Assembly: GCA_951799425.1 (NCBI GenBank)
Contig: OX637393.1
Span: 26,058,744 to 26,122,743 of the forward strand
From: Ilex aquifolium
Taxonomy: Eukaryota; Streptophyta; Magnoliopsida; Aquifoliales; Aquifoliaceae
Direction: 5' to 3'
DNA length: 64,000 nt
Shown here: piece by piece, positions 12,501 through 27,500 of the stretch
Layout: each line of letters begins with the position of its first letter
Numbering within the stretch: position 1 is the first letter of the stretch
The notes under the pieces: generated by a model
The model's database searches: none
What the model was told of the DNA's origin: nothing
The model's input: only the letters and a program-made list of their open reading frames with translations
Made by a program: the position numbers and the translations under genes

Positions 12501-15500
12501 ACTAACACTTAGCCGCATACCATGACCAACCCCCGGATGGAACGAAGAAGGTAAAGAACTCATTCAGTCAATGGTTACCATGCAATTCAATCCTGTTCCA
12601 ATTAAGTTGTCAGGGTATGGAATTACTGTCAAATTCTTAATTCAACCACATGTGTTCAATCCCTGGACTATAACTCCTCATGATCAATTAAGACATATAT
12701 GTATCTCATTCTCAACACCCTCATAAACTATCTTCTCAATTTATACTCTATAGACTTTGTCATGTATATTGAAATAGGATAAAGGAGTACCATGATAAAT
12801 AAATTTACCCTTATATTTATTAAATTAAGTAATGAATAATGGTGATGCAACCCCAATCTTATATATGCAATTGATATTATGGCATACTACTAGAAGGGTG
12901 ACTAATCTTGGGATATGAGATATAATCGCGTAGGCCATCTTCACCCATAACTTAAATTTATGCTAAAATACAATAAGTACAAATTTGAGTAAAAGCATGG
13001 TGTTGGAATTGTTAGATTTCCTAACTTATATAAATAGGGGGTAAGGTGTACACACCAAACAAACCAATCTTATCACATTATTCCTCCTTTTCTCTTCTCT
13101 TCTCCTCCTAAACTTTGATTAATTGTTTTTTTAGTTTCAATTCATGATTTGATATAGATTACTCCAATGGACAAACTAAATTTATAATCAAATCTTTTAA
13201 AATTCTAGTATTATCTCAAGAGCTTATTTCTTCAATTTTTTTCCCTTCTTCTCTGTCCTCAACTTCTTTTCCTTAAAAACCTCTTTCCTTCGCAATTTTC
13301 CCTTGTCTCCCAATTTTCATTTCCTTCCATAGAACTAGCTTCTTAAAAAAATAAATCATTCTCATCCCTCTTTCAAGAATATCATAGTAAAATTTGTACT
13401 TCTGTTACTGTATTATTTCAATAACGGGATCCACTTTTCCAAGTGATATTTTTGGTTTTTATACTTAGGAGAAACTAATTCCCATTTTAATAATCCATAT
13501 GAGCAATGACAATGAACTCTAAGAATGCATGTACAAATCGCGTTACTTGAATGGCTTTTCAAAATGCACTACTCACTTCACAAATTGATGGTGCACAAGT
13601 GCAAAAACTAGCGATGGGTACTAGTTTGATGATAGACGTGGTGAAGGGGGAAGCAAAGGAGTGAAGATTAGTAGAGTTTTGTACGTTTCTTCTCACATAA
13701 GCTTTTCTGGACTAGAAATATGACTGTAAGGATTTGGGTAAATAATTTGATACTCCTTTGATTTAGGTTAAGATTTGGCTCTCTCTTAATTTGGTATGAG
13801 TTTGAGTAAACGGCTCAATATTCTTTTTGACCATTTTTACCTCAAATTTAAATATGACTCATGTTTGAATAAGGTGCGGAGGTGTCTTTACAATGTTCAT
13901 CACGCGTGATCCAAACTTGCACATGGACTAACAAATTGAAAGAAACTACCATACAAACAAAGCGAAAAATCCAATACGTCAAAGGTTTGGCCCATTGTCC
14001 ACCTAAGACTCAGCTTTAATACCATGTTAGAACAACCAATTGGCAATAGATGGCATTGGGTGGTCCTAATCTTTCTATGTAGGATGCAAGCTCTCTTCAC
14101 ATTCTCCTTCATACGGGATTCAGACTCCCATGAACCGAACTAAAAAAGAACGATAAACAATTTTTTTTTTTTATTAGGGACTGATAAACAAGCTACAGAA
14201 TTAAAATGGATAAAAAACTTGATCAATTGACCAACCAATGCTCAAATACCATGTTATATAGGCATCCATCCCATAATCAATCGACAATTTGTCAAAAGAC
14301 CACTCAACTCTATAATCCACGTTAGGTGACTTTAATAAGATGTGGCATAAGAGGTCTCTTCACATTGATATCCCTTTTTTTCTGATCTCCCTTCTCATTT
14401 GCCCTTCTGATCTACCAATGTCCACTTCCATATCAATGTGCATCACACTTCTAGATTTCATTATTTCAACATGCTAATGTTGTTCTCAGTTTGTAGTAGT
14501 GAGTATCAAAAAGAAGTTACCTCATATTTTCGAACACTCATCTGATAGATATTATTAAATCAATGTTTACATTTATTGGTCAAACACAAAAATTCAATAC
14601 CTAGTACATAAGAGAGACCAGTGGTTAGAAAACCTTAACCCATTTTGAAGAGGTTGACTCCCATTTATATGCACCCTAGTTAAAACAAAAATCTATGTAT
14701 GCATACTTCCAATAGGCAGCATCACAAAGCAAATGCAAGATGAAGTCATATAATATTATTTATATTTTGGGGGAGAGAGAGAGAGAGATAATACGACTCA
14801 ATAAACATTTGTTCGTACCAAATTATGCGAATATGATAGGACTTCATCGGCCAAATATCAACAACAGATCTCACTAAATTCTCACAAATTGATGGCATAT
14901 TTTCCATAAAGCTACCAGTATCCCATATCGAACAACAGATCCCAACGCAGCAAGCTACCAGTATCCTATGTCAAAAAATGTCATAAGGACCATATTCATT
15001 CCTTATCCCTCCAAACCAAGGATCAAAATTTCGTTTCAGTGCATTATTTCGGCCACCTAGGACACAGAAACGTTTCAAAAACAAAATAGAAACGAATAAA
15101 AAAATTGAGAATTTATTTTCAGAACATTCCGAAACATTGGTCGAAATATATTAGAATATCTTGAAACACCTCGAAACATTCTAAAACAACAGAAAAAACA
15201 TGCCGAAACGCCTTAGAACATTCCAAAGCATCTCGAAACATTGGAACTTCGATTCAATCACTGATTCGTTTCGGTCACCTTAAAAACAAAAACGGAAATG
15301 ATTCGGCCTTTTTAACCATTTCGAAATGAAATTTTGATCCTTGTTACATGCATATTCTACATTATCATTTTACGAAAGACTACCACAATTCCATTTCCCA
15401 ATATCATACATGTAAATCCAAACTAAAATCCAAGTGGTGCTACAAGGTCTTTGCATGACCCAGCCGGCCAGCTCGAAACACATTCGAATTTGTTATGCTA

Positions 15501-16184
15501 AAACTAATTAATAGTAACATCTAGCAGAGAATAAAAGGATAAAGTCCTGTTTTCAAGCAATGACCCGATGACCGATGTAATCAGTTAAAATTTGCAGGAC
15601 AAAAATCAACGGCACCTTCAACCAAATTAATATGAGATGATGACAATTTATGAATTGCAATTACTTCATTTGGGAGTAAAAATAGCTCTGAATAATTAAC
15701 AAGAATTTAATAAGAATAAAGGAAGCAACTCCTAAATTGAGGAATCTACTTATTCACAAATTTAACCAACAATCAAGGAATGTGTGAATCTAGAGAATTT
15801 ATGATGAAGTAGATCTCATGAGAGTAGAAAACCATGCAAGTAGAACTAGAACAAAGGGCACTTTAATTACTGAAAGCTAATTCCCAGCAGCCCTAGCAGT
15901 CACTGAAAATAAATGCAATTGTTCCTTACTTTCTAGCTGGGAAGCACGGATACTCCTTAGGGGGTCGACGTGGCAGTGTCGGACACGTGTTCGACACGGA
16001 TACGCGTGGGACACAGCCGGATACAGGGTGATACGGAGGGATACAGTCACAACCATGAATTTGAAACCAAAAAAAAAAGGGGGGGGGGGGGGGGGGGGGA
16101 AAGAAGACGATGTACCTGATCAGACACAGCCACAACCACAGCCACAGATCTCCTTCTCTTCGAGTAAGTATGTCGTCTTCATCT

Positions 16185-16218
<34 letters not shown>

Positions 16219-19200
16219 CGCCACCTGAGCTCTGCGATTTCGTCTGGCTTAGCCCTAGTTGCTCAAAAACAATAAAGAGCTGCCCTTTTCTTTTTTTTTC
16301 TTTTTTTGCTTGTCTTAATTCACATTTCAGCCCTTATTATTTTCTTTTCTTTTTTTCTTTGCCCTAGTTGCTAAAATAATTTACAAATAACCCTTGGACT
16401 TCTTATATTTTATATTAAATTACAATTATACCTTATTAATTGTCCCCCGCTGCCCAATTTGGTTTAGCCCACTGTCCATAACATATTAGCTCACTAATCA
16501 AATTTAATATTAGCTCATTTGTCCAATTATAAAATATTAATTAATTACTCAATTTTATTATTAATGTTATTACATATATAAAAATATATTATATTATTTT
16601 AATTAGTCATATCCTCGCCGTACCCGTATCCTATATTTTGGAATTTTGTCGTATCCGTATCGTATCGGATACGATAACCGTGTCCGTATCCGTGCTTCCT
16701 AGCTTTCTAGTAGTTAGTAGCCCCCTTTTAAGAAAGTAGAGAAGGATGAAGTTCATTTGTCAACGTGAGCAAAAATCAGAGTTGCATTGAGGAGATGACC
16801 AACAATTTTATCTGAGCTTCGAATACTGATGAAAAAATGGTAAAAGATCAATGTGTACCTGCCCAGCATCAATGAGAGCCAGCATAGCCCATCCAGTATT
16901 TACCACATGAGACCTGTTGCCTTCAAGATTCGAATACACCTATATAACAAAGCATTGATTAAGCTGTTGTACAAGGGATATCATGAAAGAAATATCAAGA
17001 TTGACTCACCAGAGTCGACGCTAAATGAAGGTAAACACACTAGTGTTCATCTTGGATCTTGGTCAGGTTTTTGAGTTAAGTTTTTTAATATTAGGTTCAA
17101 TTATTTACAAACTTTCTTTTCTTTTGTGTATTTAGGAAACAATTTCTTGCCCTCCAATCTGAGTAGTGAGTTCCTGTTCCATGTATGTTGCATTTTTATC
17201 TATTAGAAGGAAAAGGTGTAGGGCTGAGTTCGAATCTAAAGGTAATCATTGTGCAAATGACATCAAATGTTCAGTCTGTACCTAAGCTACCCCTCCCAAA
17301 CTCCACGGGGACCAATTTGGATAATAACCTCGTCGGGAAAGAAGGTAAAAGGAAATAAAAGACACACTAGTCATATGAAATCATACTGGGCAGATCCCAG
17401 AGGACAATAGTATCATTTAACAGCAATAAAGGCTTAAAGTAGATACCACTATGTATGCTACTATTTTCACATATATTCGTAGAGGCTACTAATGTTGAAG
17501 CCATGCATAAAAAACAAAGAAAGGAAAGAATATATGCAAATCTCAATAAACTAAACCTTGTTCTGACATGAAAGATAACTCTCTCCCCAACCACCAGAAG
17601 GAAGCTGTTTGGATAGAAGAAAATCACAAGCCTTACGGATGCTAGAGCAATTATTGAACTTCTTTCCAGCAGCCACTAAACCTTTTACACCAAACCATAG
17701 GCCATAGGTGAAGCAAACTCCCCAAGAACCATACCTAGAAAGAAACTTTCAATAATAAAATAATTTCTAATTGTGAACCCCTGAAATAAGGAAACTTGAT
17801 TATGAATACAAAGTCAGGACTATAAATGCCAATCAATGAAAGCAGAAAATTGATAGGCCACAAAAGTAAGAAAAAACAGGAAACATTACATATACCAATA
17901 TGTCTTCTAAAAACTACGTGGAAGGGGTAAGTTAGACCAAAACTTAAAAACTAACCATGAGCCATCTGCTGCTTGAATCTTTTCAATGAACATGGAAGCT
18001 CTCTCAATACAACAATCTATTTCCTCTCTCCGATGCCCAGGGTATAACTTTCTAAATGCTGTCAAAGCTTGAATAGCAGCTGAGGTACATTCCACATAAC
18101 TATAGAACCATTGCATTTGGTAGTCAATCACATATTTTATAAGTAGTAAAACATAGCAAATAATTGCAATAGATGTTCATATCTTACGGATAGTCGATAA
18201 CAATGTCGCCAAAAGTTTCAGCGGGGTTGACCAACTGAAATTAAGGAAAACCAATACAGAATAAAGAGGCAGGAATATATTATCTTAATCAAATGGAAAA
18301 ATAAAACTTTGGAGTACTTATATATTCCACATTAGCTGCCCGCAAGGGAATCCAATGGACATGCACTAGGACTAAAATTTAAGTTATTACTAATCCTTCG
18401 CGTCTTCAACATTTGTTGGTCCGATCAAGGTTTTTAAAATCGGGACCCTACCTTGGATCGGTGGGGATGACTATTCGATCAGAATCGTAGGATCAGATCG
18501 AGAATCGTAAGATCCTACTCAAGGATCAAAATTTCATTTCGGTGCATTGTTTCAGTCACCTAGAAAATAGAAACGTTACGACATATTTCGAAAACATTTC
18601 GACCTGTTTCGGAAACATAATGAAAAAAATAAATAATTTAAGAATTATTTTTCCAAAACTTTGATCAAAATATATTAAAGTATCTTGAAGTACCTTGAAA
18701 TATTCCAAAATAATTGTGCAAATGCATTAAAACATTACAAAGCACCTCGAAACATTATGAAGCACCTCGAAACATTATGAAGCACCTCGAAACATTATGA
18801 AACACCTCGAAATATTACAATTTCGATTCCATCACTAATTCGCTTGTCTCCTTAGAAACATAAACATTTCGGAAATTTCGACTTGTTTCGAAACGAAATT
18901 TTGATCCTTGATCCTACTTATTAAAGAAAATAATACATTCAATAGGAAAGCTTTCAATCAACCAAACCTTGTCTATGTACTTGATCAAAATTATGATGAT
19001 AAACATATATATAATATGTGTATCTATAAGCAACACTCAAATAAAAATTAAAATTGAGAATGTAGCTCAAAAGGTAGAGCACTCACATCAATATTGAAAC
19101 ATTCAAGTTATAAGAACCTGTGACAATGGTACATGCTTCAAATGATAGAAATAACAAAATGGATTAAAAACAAAGAGGATCCAAATACAGTAGGGCTATA

Positions 19201-22200
19201 TGTAATAGGTAATAGCAAAAAACAGAGTAGGCAAAGCTGATCCCAAGCAGTGGAGTTTCGTAAACCCATACAAGAGGTAAACTGTAAACATTAAGCAGAA
19301 AAAATAGATAAAACACAGAGAGGGCAGAAAGGGCATGAGAAGCAAAGAAAACAGTTTCTGACTCTCTGTTTGTTGACCAAAAACCTGAGTTTCTGACTAT
19401 TTGTTGATCAGCAATAAAAAAAAAAGTGCCTTGTGAAACCAGGAAGAGAAAAAATAGAGGGGGGAAACCATGAAGAAAATAGGGAAGAAAGATGTACCTG
19501 AGAGAGACGAAGAGGAACTACTGGACTGAGCTTTCCATGAGAGAGATGAAGAGAAACAACGCGCCAGCAACTTAGCGACTTATATGTCGTCTACCAAATA
19601 TGGCACCCTAATTATTTTATTCTACCAAACATGGGTTGGCTTTTGTTTAACCCAATAGAAAAATGGAAAAGCCCAAGTCAGCCCACTGTCACAATAGGCC
19701 AAAAACTAGAATCGAATCAATCATTGTTGAATCGGGATCCTACGATACTAAACGATCCGGATCTCGATCCACTTCGATCCTACTGGTTTGTGATTTTTTA
19801 TACGATCCGGATTGATTTGTTAATTTTGGATAGTGGGATCGTACAAGTAGGATCACGATTTTAATAACCTTAGTTCCAACATATTCATACATGACTTTTC
19901 CGCCCTTTTTTGTTATGTTTACCACAGGCAACTCCTAGAATGGTTAAGGGCAACTTCTAGGAATGTGTTTTGAACCACCGAGAGGCCAGCCCAAAAAGTA
20001 ATCAGTACAATGGCAGCAGGATCATGTCACAAATTACCACATTACCGAGAGTTAAAAAGATAAACTTAAGATTAGGGTTTAGAAGAGAGAGAGGAGGAAG
20101 ACAAAAGAGAGATTGAGGGAAACAATCTATATATTTTCAGTGTTGCCCTACACTCTATTATTTATATTGACCCTATCTTGGGTAATTATAATATAACCTA
20201 CATAAATATAAAATATAAAAAATAAGAACTCTAACTTTCTCCCTTAAACTGGAGGCCCAGCTTGAAACAAATCTTATTGAAGGTAGCATATGACAATGGT
20301 TTTGTAAAAATATCACTCAACTGATCACCAGACTTGACATATGGAGTGATAATTTCCTTTTGCATCAGAAGATCCCGCCTAAAATGACAATCCACTTCTA
20401 TGTATTTGGTGCACTCATAAAATAATGGGTTACCGGCTGTTAAGATTGGAAGATTAACATAATATGAGAGACAACATTAAGAGGGAAGACAGAGAGAGGT
20501 TAAAAGTTTAACCTAGTTCTCATACATCACTTGTATTTATAGTTAAACTCACAATAATAATAATTACACATACATCCTCTTACTATAGACAATTTACACA
20601 TACTACCCTAATACTCTTAACACTCCCCCTCAAGCTGGACTATATTTATCATATAATCCAAGCTTGGAACAAATCGCTGTAAGACGTGTACGACTCAATG
20701 CTTTGGTAAACATATCTGCAAGCTGATCTTCAGATTTCACAAATGGAGTTGTAATCTCCCCAGCTACTATCTTGTCCCGAATAAAGTGACAATCAACCTC
20801 AATATGTTTGGTTCTCTCGTGAAACACAGGATTGGCAGCGATATGGATAGCTGCCTGGTTGTCACAGAACAACTGTAAAGGATGTTGAACTGGAAGTCCA
20901 ATTTCTTGGAGGAAGTGTAGTAACCAAGTCAACTCACTCGTCGTATGTGTCATTGCCCTATACTCAGCTTCAGCACTGGATCTCGCTACCACGGATTGTT
21001 TCTTACTTTTCCATGAGACAACGTTACCTCCTAAGAAAGTACAATAACCAGTGGTTGATCTCCGATCAAAAGGAGAGCCAGCCCAATCAGCATCTGAGAA
21101 ACCTTCCACTCTAAGATGTCCATTAGCTCGATATAACAATCCAAGTCCAGGAGCTCGTTTGAGATATCGCAGAATACGAGTAACTGCCTCCCAATGTGGT
21201 ACTCTAGGACACCCCATGAACTGACTTACTATACTGACTGCATAAGAAATATCCGGTCGAGTAATAGTGAGATAATTGAGCTTCCCAACCAATCTGCGAT
21301 ACCGACCCGGATTCTCAAACAGTGCACCATCATCCATCAATAGTTTCTGATTCGGATCCATAGGAACATCAATAGGCCTGCCACCCAGCAAACCTGCTTC
21401 CTCTAGCATGTCAAGCACATATTTCCTCTGGGATAAACAAATACCTTGTTTAGATCGAGCCACTTCAATACCCAAGAAATACCTGAGTTTTCCCAAATCC
21501 TTAGTGTGAAATCGATCCTGCAAGAATACTTTTAACTTGGCAATCCCCTCAGAATCATTCCCAGTAATCACAATATCATCTACATAGACTACCAATAGCA
21601 CATATCCAGCATCTGTCTGTCTATGAAACACAGAATGATCTGTCTGACATCGAAGAAGACCAAACTCTAAAACTGCATCTGAAAACTTACCAAACCATGC
21701 CTTCGGTGACTGCTTCAAACCATACAAAGATTTCTTTAACCGATATACACTCTTACTATACTCCCCCTGAGCAGTAAACCCAGGTGGCTGCTCCATCCGC
21801 TCTGATACCATGTTAAGATTGGAAGATTAACATAATATGAGAGACAACATTAAGAGGGAAGACAGAGAGAGGTTAAAAGCTTAACCTAGTTCTCATACAT
21901 CACTTGTATTTATAGTTAAACTCACAATAATAATAATTACACATACATCCTCTTACTATAGACAATTTACACATACTACCCTAATACTCTTAACACCGGC
22001 AATGAAAATAGTTGTCCACTTATCAAAATGTATCTGCATAGAAAAGGCACACTAATCCCCATATCACTTAATAGAGCATGCACCCACAACATTTCACACA
22101 CCGTGAAAGCCATAGCTCAATATTTTGCCTCTGCACTTGAACGTGTAACTACATTTTGTTTCTTGTTACGCCAAATAACAAGATTACTACCAACAAATGT

Positions 22201-24525
22201 GCAATAACCAGAAGTAGATCGTCTATTAGCACAACTACCTACCAAGACGGCATCAGAAAAGCCAACAATAGTTATACATGGTGAAGACCGATATAATAAT
22301 CCTTTCCGAGGTGTTCCTTTAAGATACCGAATGATGAGACAAGCAGTCTCCCAATGAGGCTTGCGAGTTGCATGCATAAACTGACTAATTACTCCAACTG
22401 CAAATGTAATATCAAGATGCGTAACTGTGAGATAGATCATTTACCAATCAATCTCTTATAGCGCCCTATCTCATAAAAAACTCACTCTCAGAATCTAACT
22501 TGACTGTAGAATCTATAGGGGTATCAATAGGACGAGCACCAATTTCATATAGCAAATCCAATATATACTTACGTTGGTGTAAATTGGTACTTTTTTTTAA
22601 CCAAGCAACCTCAATCCCAAGGAAGTACCGAAGAAGACCCAGATCTCTAGTATGAAACTGCTTCCCCAAATGGAGCTTAAAACTCACAATACCATCAGAC
22701 TCAACACCACTAATGATAATGCCATCAACATATACAATAAGAATAATACTTATCAAACCAAGTACGTAGTGACTATTTAAAAATGTATAGTACTTTCTTC
22801 TAGCGACAAACTAATTGTTCCTTACCAGAAGTAACATAACCTGAAAGTTGAACCATGTATACCTCCTCCAGTAAATCTCCATATAAAACAGCATTCTTTA
22901 TGTCCAACTAGTATAAACGCCAATCACGAGAAGTTACAACCGAAACAAGAACTCTAACAGAGTTAACTTGAGCAATAGGAGAAAATGTCTCACAGTAATC
23001 GATACAATATGTCTAGGTGTATCCTTTGGCAACCAACCGAGTTTTTTAGCACTTGACAGAGTCATCAAAAAGATATTTCACAATGTAGACCCAACGATAA
23101 CTAACAAAAAGGGGCATTAAGAAGGTATTGGGTTAAGTTTGATTAATCATTCACGCATATGTAGCATAACATCATATAATTGTAAATGATATTTACGTGA
23201 TCTGCGGCGATGTATGTTAGGTACGAGAACGACGACGTCCGCGTCGAATTTACCTAAGATTACATAAAAGATTGAGTTCAGATTGAAATATAACCCGAGG
23301 AACGAAGGCGTCGACCCCTACGTCAAGTACGCTTAAAATCTTATTGGGAGATTGGGTTTGTACTATAGCTGGATTTGAGTTGGGTGTATCTTCTATGTGT
23401 ACTTGAGATTAGTATAAACATGCTTTAAATTCTATAGTGTGTGTATTGTTATAAATTGTTGTTTATGGTCGGTACAGTGGTTGAGCTATATCACATTAGT
23501 GCAGATAGCAAGATAACGATTGGATATATTGGTTTATAAGCATGTGAGTAAAGGTGTTGTGAATGTTATACGATTATATCATATAATCATTACTAATTGA
23601 GATATCCTTAAAGGCTAATGTTACTTGTTAATTGGTGACTGTATGAATTATTATTTGATGTTGGCTACATTCAATTATGTACGGTGTTGTGGTTATGATA
23701 AGTGATCTTATTGGCAATTATAGCCTTAGTGACAAATGTATGGCCAGTGTGGCGGACATTGATTAAATGATTAACAGATATCCTGTGTGGCAGATATTGC
23801 CTATGTAACAAATGTAACAAATGAGGCGGTTAAAGCCTGAGTGGCGACAATTGTATATTCCCATTGGAGGCACTGGTGATTGGTGTATTATAAGATGATT
23901 GTTAGAGAATTATGAGAGCTTATATGTATTGGCTTATAAAATTGTTCAGTTGTACTGATAAGATGAATATGGATGTACGTATTACCAAGGATTTAAATCT
24001 CGTGTCGACACGTCCGAAACGTCCGAAACGTTTCGGAATTTCAACACTCCGACACGAAACAGTGGTTGAATCCCTAAATTCCAGTGTTTCTGTCGAAACG
24101 GCACTGTTTCGGACCGTTTCGATCGAAACAGTGAAAAGATTTGTTCACTCCAGGCCAAAAGAAAAAAGAGAGGGGCTCAGAAAAGCAGATTCCACAAGTC
24201 AGAATTCACAGATCCAAGCCAAAAAAAAAAGGAAAAAAACAAACATCTCAGATCACAGGCCACCTCCTTCACTCCAGATTTTAGCATATCCAGGTCTTTC
24301 AAGCAAAAAAAAAAAAAAAACAGAGAGAAGAGGGAGAGAAAGGCACCAGACAGAGAGAAATATAGATAAGAAATTGAAGAAGTTATTGTAACTTACCTCC
24401 TTCACTCCAGATTTGAGGAGATCCAGCCATTATCCAAGCAGATCTATGGCTTAGGAGTTGTCCTGTCTTCATCGCTGCGACCACGAGCTTCCACTGGTCC
24501 ACGGGTATGTTCTTCTCTTCTTCTT

Positions 24526-24563
<38 letters not shown>

Positions 24564-27500
24564 GCATCGCCCAGACGCCTACGCCTCTCGCCTCTCTGTC
24601 TGTCTGTTCATTCGTTGAACTGTGCAGGTTCAATATATATATAATTTTTTTTTGTATAAGTATGAATAATTACATTTAATATCATACTGTAATTATATTT
24701 AATACCCACTATAATTACATTTAATACTCCACTATAATTATATTTAATACCCCAATGCTTGTAGGTCTTCTGTTTTTTTTTTTTTTATAAGTATGAATAA
24801 TTACATTTAATACCCTACTGTAATTATATTTAATACCTTACTATAATTACATTTAATACTCATTGTAATTACATTTAATACCCTCTGTAATTACATTTAA
24901 TATCCCACTAGAATTATATTTAATTCTCCATTGTTGTGCAGGTCTTCTGCCTTTTTTTTTTTTTATAAATATGAATAATTATATTTAATACCCACTGTAA
25001 TTATATTTAATACCCACTGTAATTACATTTAATACCCACTACAATTATATTTAATACCCCATTACAATTATATTTAATACCCACTGTAATTACATTTAAT
25101 TTTTAAATATACATAAGTACCATTAATTTAATTTTATAACCTTCATTATTGAAACTAATTTAAGTGATTTTCGCCTTATGTCAAGCCTTTTTTTCTCTCC
25201 GATTTTAATTTATTCTTGTATAAATGGAGATTAACCCAATAAATATGTTGAATTAATCAATTATTTAGCTTATCTTTATAAATAAATGAATTGTATTTGT
25301 GTTTCCACGTGTTTCCATATTTTTTCTGCGTTTCAATTGCGTTTCCGAAACGTTTCCGTTTTTTTGCTGACCGAAACGGTAATTCAAAACGAAATTTCGA
25401 TCCTTGTGTATTACTTGCTTTTGTCGTTAACCGTATCTTGATTATATACACTAACTGAACGTGTGTGCTCACCCCCTCTTAGTTAAAACGTTCTCTGAGA
25501 GGCTTTCCTTTCTGCTTTACTGTGGTTTATCCATAACCATCAACGGCAAGGGTTATGGAAGAGGCCAAACCAACCCAGGTATATCACAAATAGATAGGGT
25601 TGGAGTAGCAGATCCTATAGAAACAAAGACAAAGCCCGAGGCAAATCCAGACGCTCTCCTAGGCGAGGTAGACAAGGAGGAAGAAATGTTCACTTCTGAG
25701 TTTAGGCGGTATATGAGAAGAAATCGAATTTTCGATGTCTTGTTGTGTCATTTTGTACAACTGTTAAATCTTGTAACGGGGATAATTAAACATTGTAATA
25801 AGTTAAGGTTAAAAGTATTGTTTCATGTACATGATATGTCGAGATATCAAGAGAATAAAGGTTATTTTATCATATCTAGTCAGTTAAAACTACTATTTAA
25901 AAGTAAGTTTATGTACATGGTACGTGTGTGAATCAAGGGGCAGGATCCACTCTACCGGATTTGGATATAATATCTTATCTCCGGGTTGGGGTGTGACATT
26001 TAAAGCTTCCCAAGAGGAAGTGAAGTGAGATCCCAAGTCTGACTCTTATGAAGAGCTTTAATTTCCTCATCCATAACTAGTTTCCATCTAAGAGATGCCA
26101 AAGCCTGTGTCAAAGAACTAGGACAACCACAGACGACAAGGTAGATGCAAAACAATAGAATGATGAGAAAAGTAGATGCAAGAAAACAAAATTAGAAATA
26201 TGATGCCTGGTACAGTTATGAGTATCTTTCCTCAGTGCAATAGACAAATCCAAAGAAAGGGGAGTAGCACAGCCAGTTTGCTCTTGGTATACTGGTAAAC
26301 CTGCGATGGGTGTTTAAGCAAATGAAGAAGAAGGCATACAATAATAGGTACTAATAGCTCCCCCTGGCTAGAAGCAACCAAAGCTGGGAAAGAATTATGT
26401 TATGCAGTAAGTAGGAAAGAAGGAAGACGACTCAAACAAGGTAACATCGGCATTGACATAGTATTGGTGAGAGCTCGGATCATAGTATCAATAACCTTTC
26501 TGAGTGTGAGAATATCCCAAAAAAACACACTTGACCGAGCGGGAAGAAAATTTATCCCCCTATGCGATCCCCAGTGTCATTTTCCCTTTTTATCCTAAGT
26601 CATCAAGAGACCGCTCTAGCGAAGGTTATCAAGTAGATGAACAAACGCAACATCACCAAAAAAACATGAGGAGTTAGACTAAATGGGGGTGTAGTAGGAT
26701 AAAGGAAGGAGAAGGGAGTGTTGTTACCTAAGACAGAGGAAGTCATCTGATTAAAAAGATAAACGAAATTAATAACATTTGCCTAATAGTGCTTAGGAAT
26801 ATGCATATTAAACATTAAAGTACGAGCTACATCCAATATATGACGATGTTTTCGTTCAGCTGGGATGTACGAGGACCAAAAATTTGATGAATGATACCAT
26901 GGTCAGCACAAAAGGAATGCATAAATGATTGAACATACTCAAGAGTATTGTTAGAACGAAATATTTTAATGCATTTATCAAACTGCACCATGATTTCATT
27001 ATATAAGGTGACAAAAACTTTTGGTAATTCAGAACGATCCTTCATAAGAAACAATTAAGTCATGCGAGAGAAATCATCAACAAAGATAACAAAATACTTA
27101 AATCAAGAAATAATATTTGCTCTTGCAAGACCCCAAATGTCTGAATGAACAAGATTAAAAGGACTAAACTCACGACTATTATACTAGAGAAAGAACTATG
27201 GTGATGTCAACTGGCAAACCTCACATTTTGTCATAAAAGACTCAAATTAAGAAAAAGTTGACAAAACTTCTGCAAGGAGGAGTGCCCCAATCAAAAATGC
27301 CACTGGAGTGGAGAAACTGTAGTACTCAAGGCAGGTACTAATTCTCCAGAGTCCAAGTAATAAAGACCATTCTCATGCCTCAAACCAATCACCTTAAAAA
27401 TACAAGAATATGGGAAAAATGTCATGGAATATTGTAAAGTTTTAGTTAACTGACTAACAGATAACAAGTTAAAAGGAAATGAGAACAAATAAACCAGAGA

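Larger units (their letters stand above)
23110..25998 (+). mobile_element. Gypsy-like LTR remnant within Copia fossil 3
   Basis: Interrupts the Copia reverse transcriptase region. The right end GGGTTGGGGTGTGACA is typical of plant Gypsy LTR 3' ends. The left boundary is not resolved and no duplication was found. It is interrupted by the hAT copy at 23986-25406. Confidence 0.4.

Noticed and set aside
16028-16367. Small frames with poly-Gly and poly-Ser
   Set aside because: Translations of the poly-G and CT runs of a family B hAT element.
19057-19120. tRNA-like stretch (GTAGCTCAAAAGGTAGAGC)
   Set aside because: Box A looks good but no GGTTCGAATCC box B or acceptor stem follows; at most a decayed SINE.
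24660-25100. Tandem short repeats resembling a CRISPR array
   Set aside because: Units abut with no unique spacers, sit inside a transposon, and the DNA is a plant nuclear genome.
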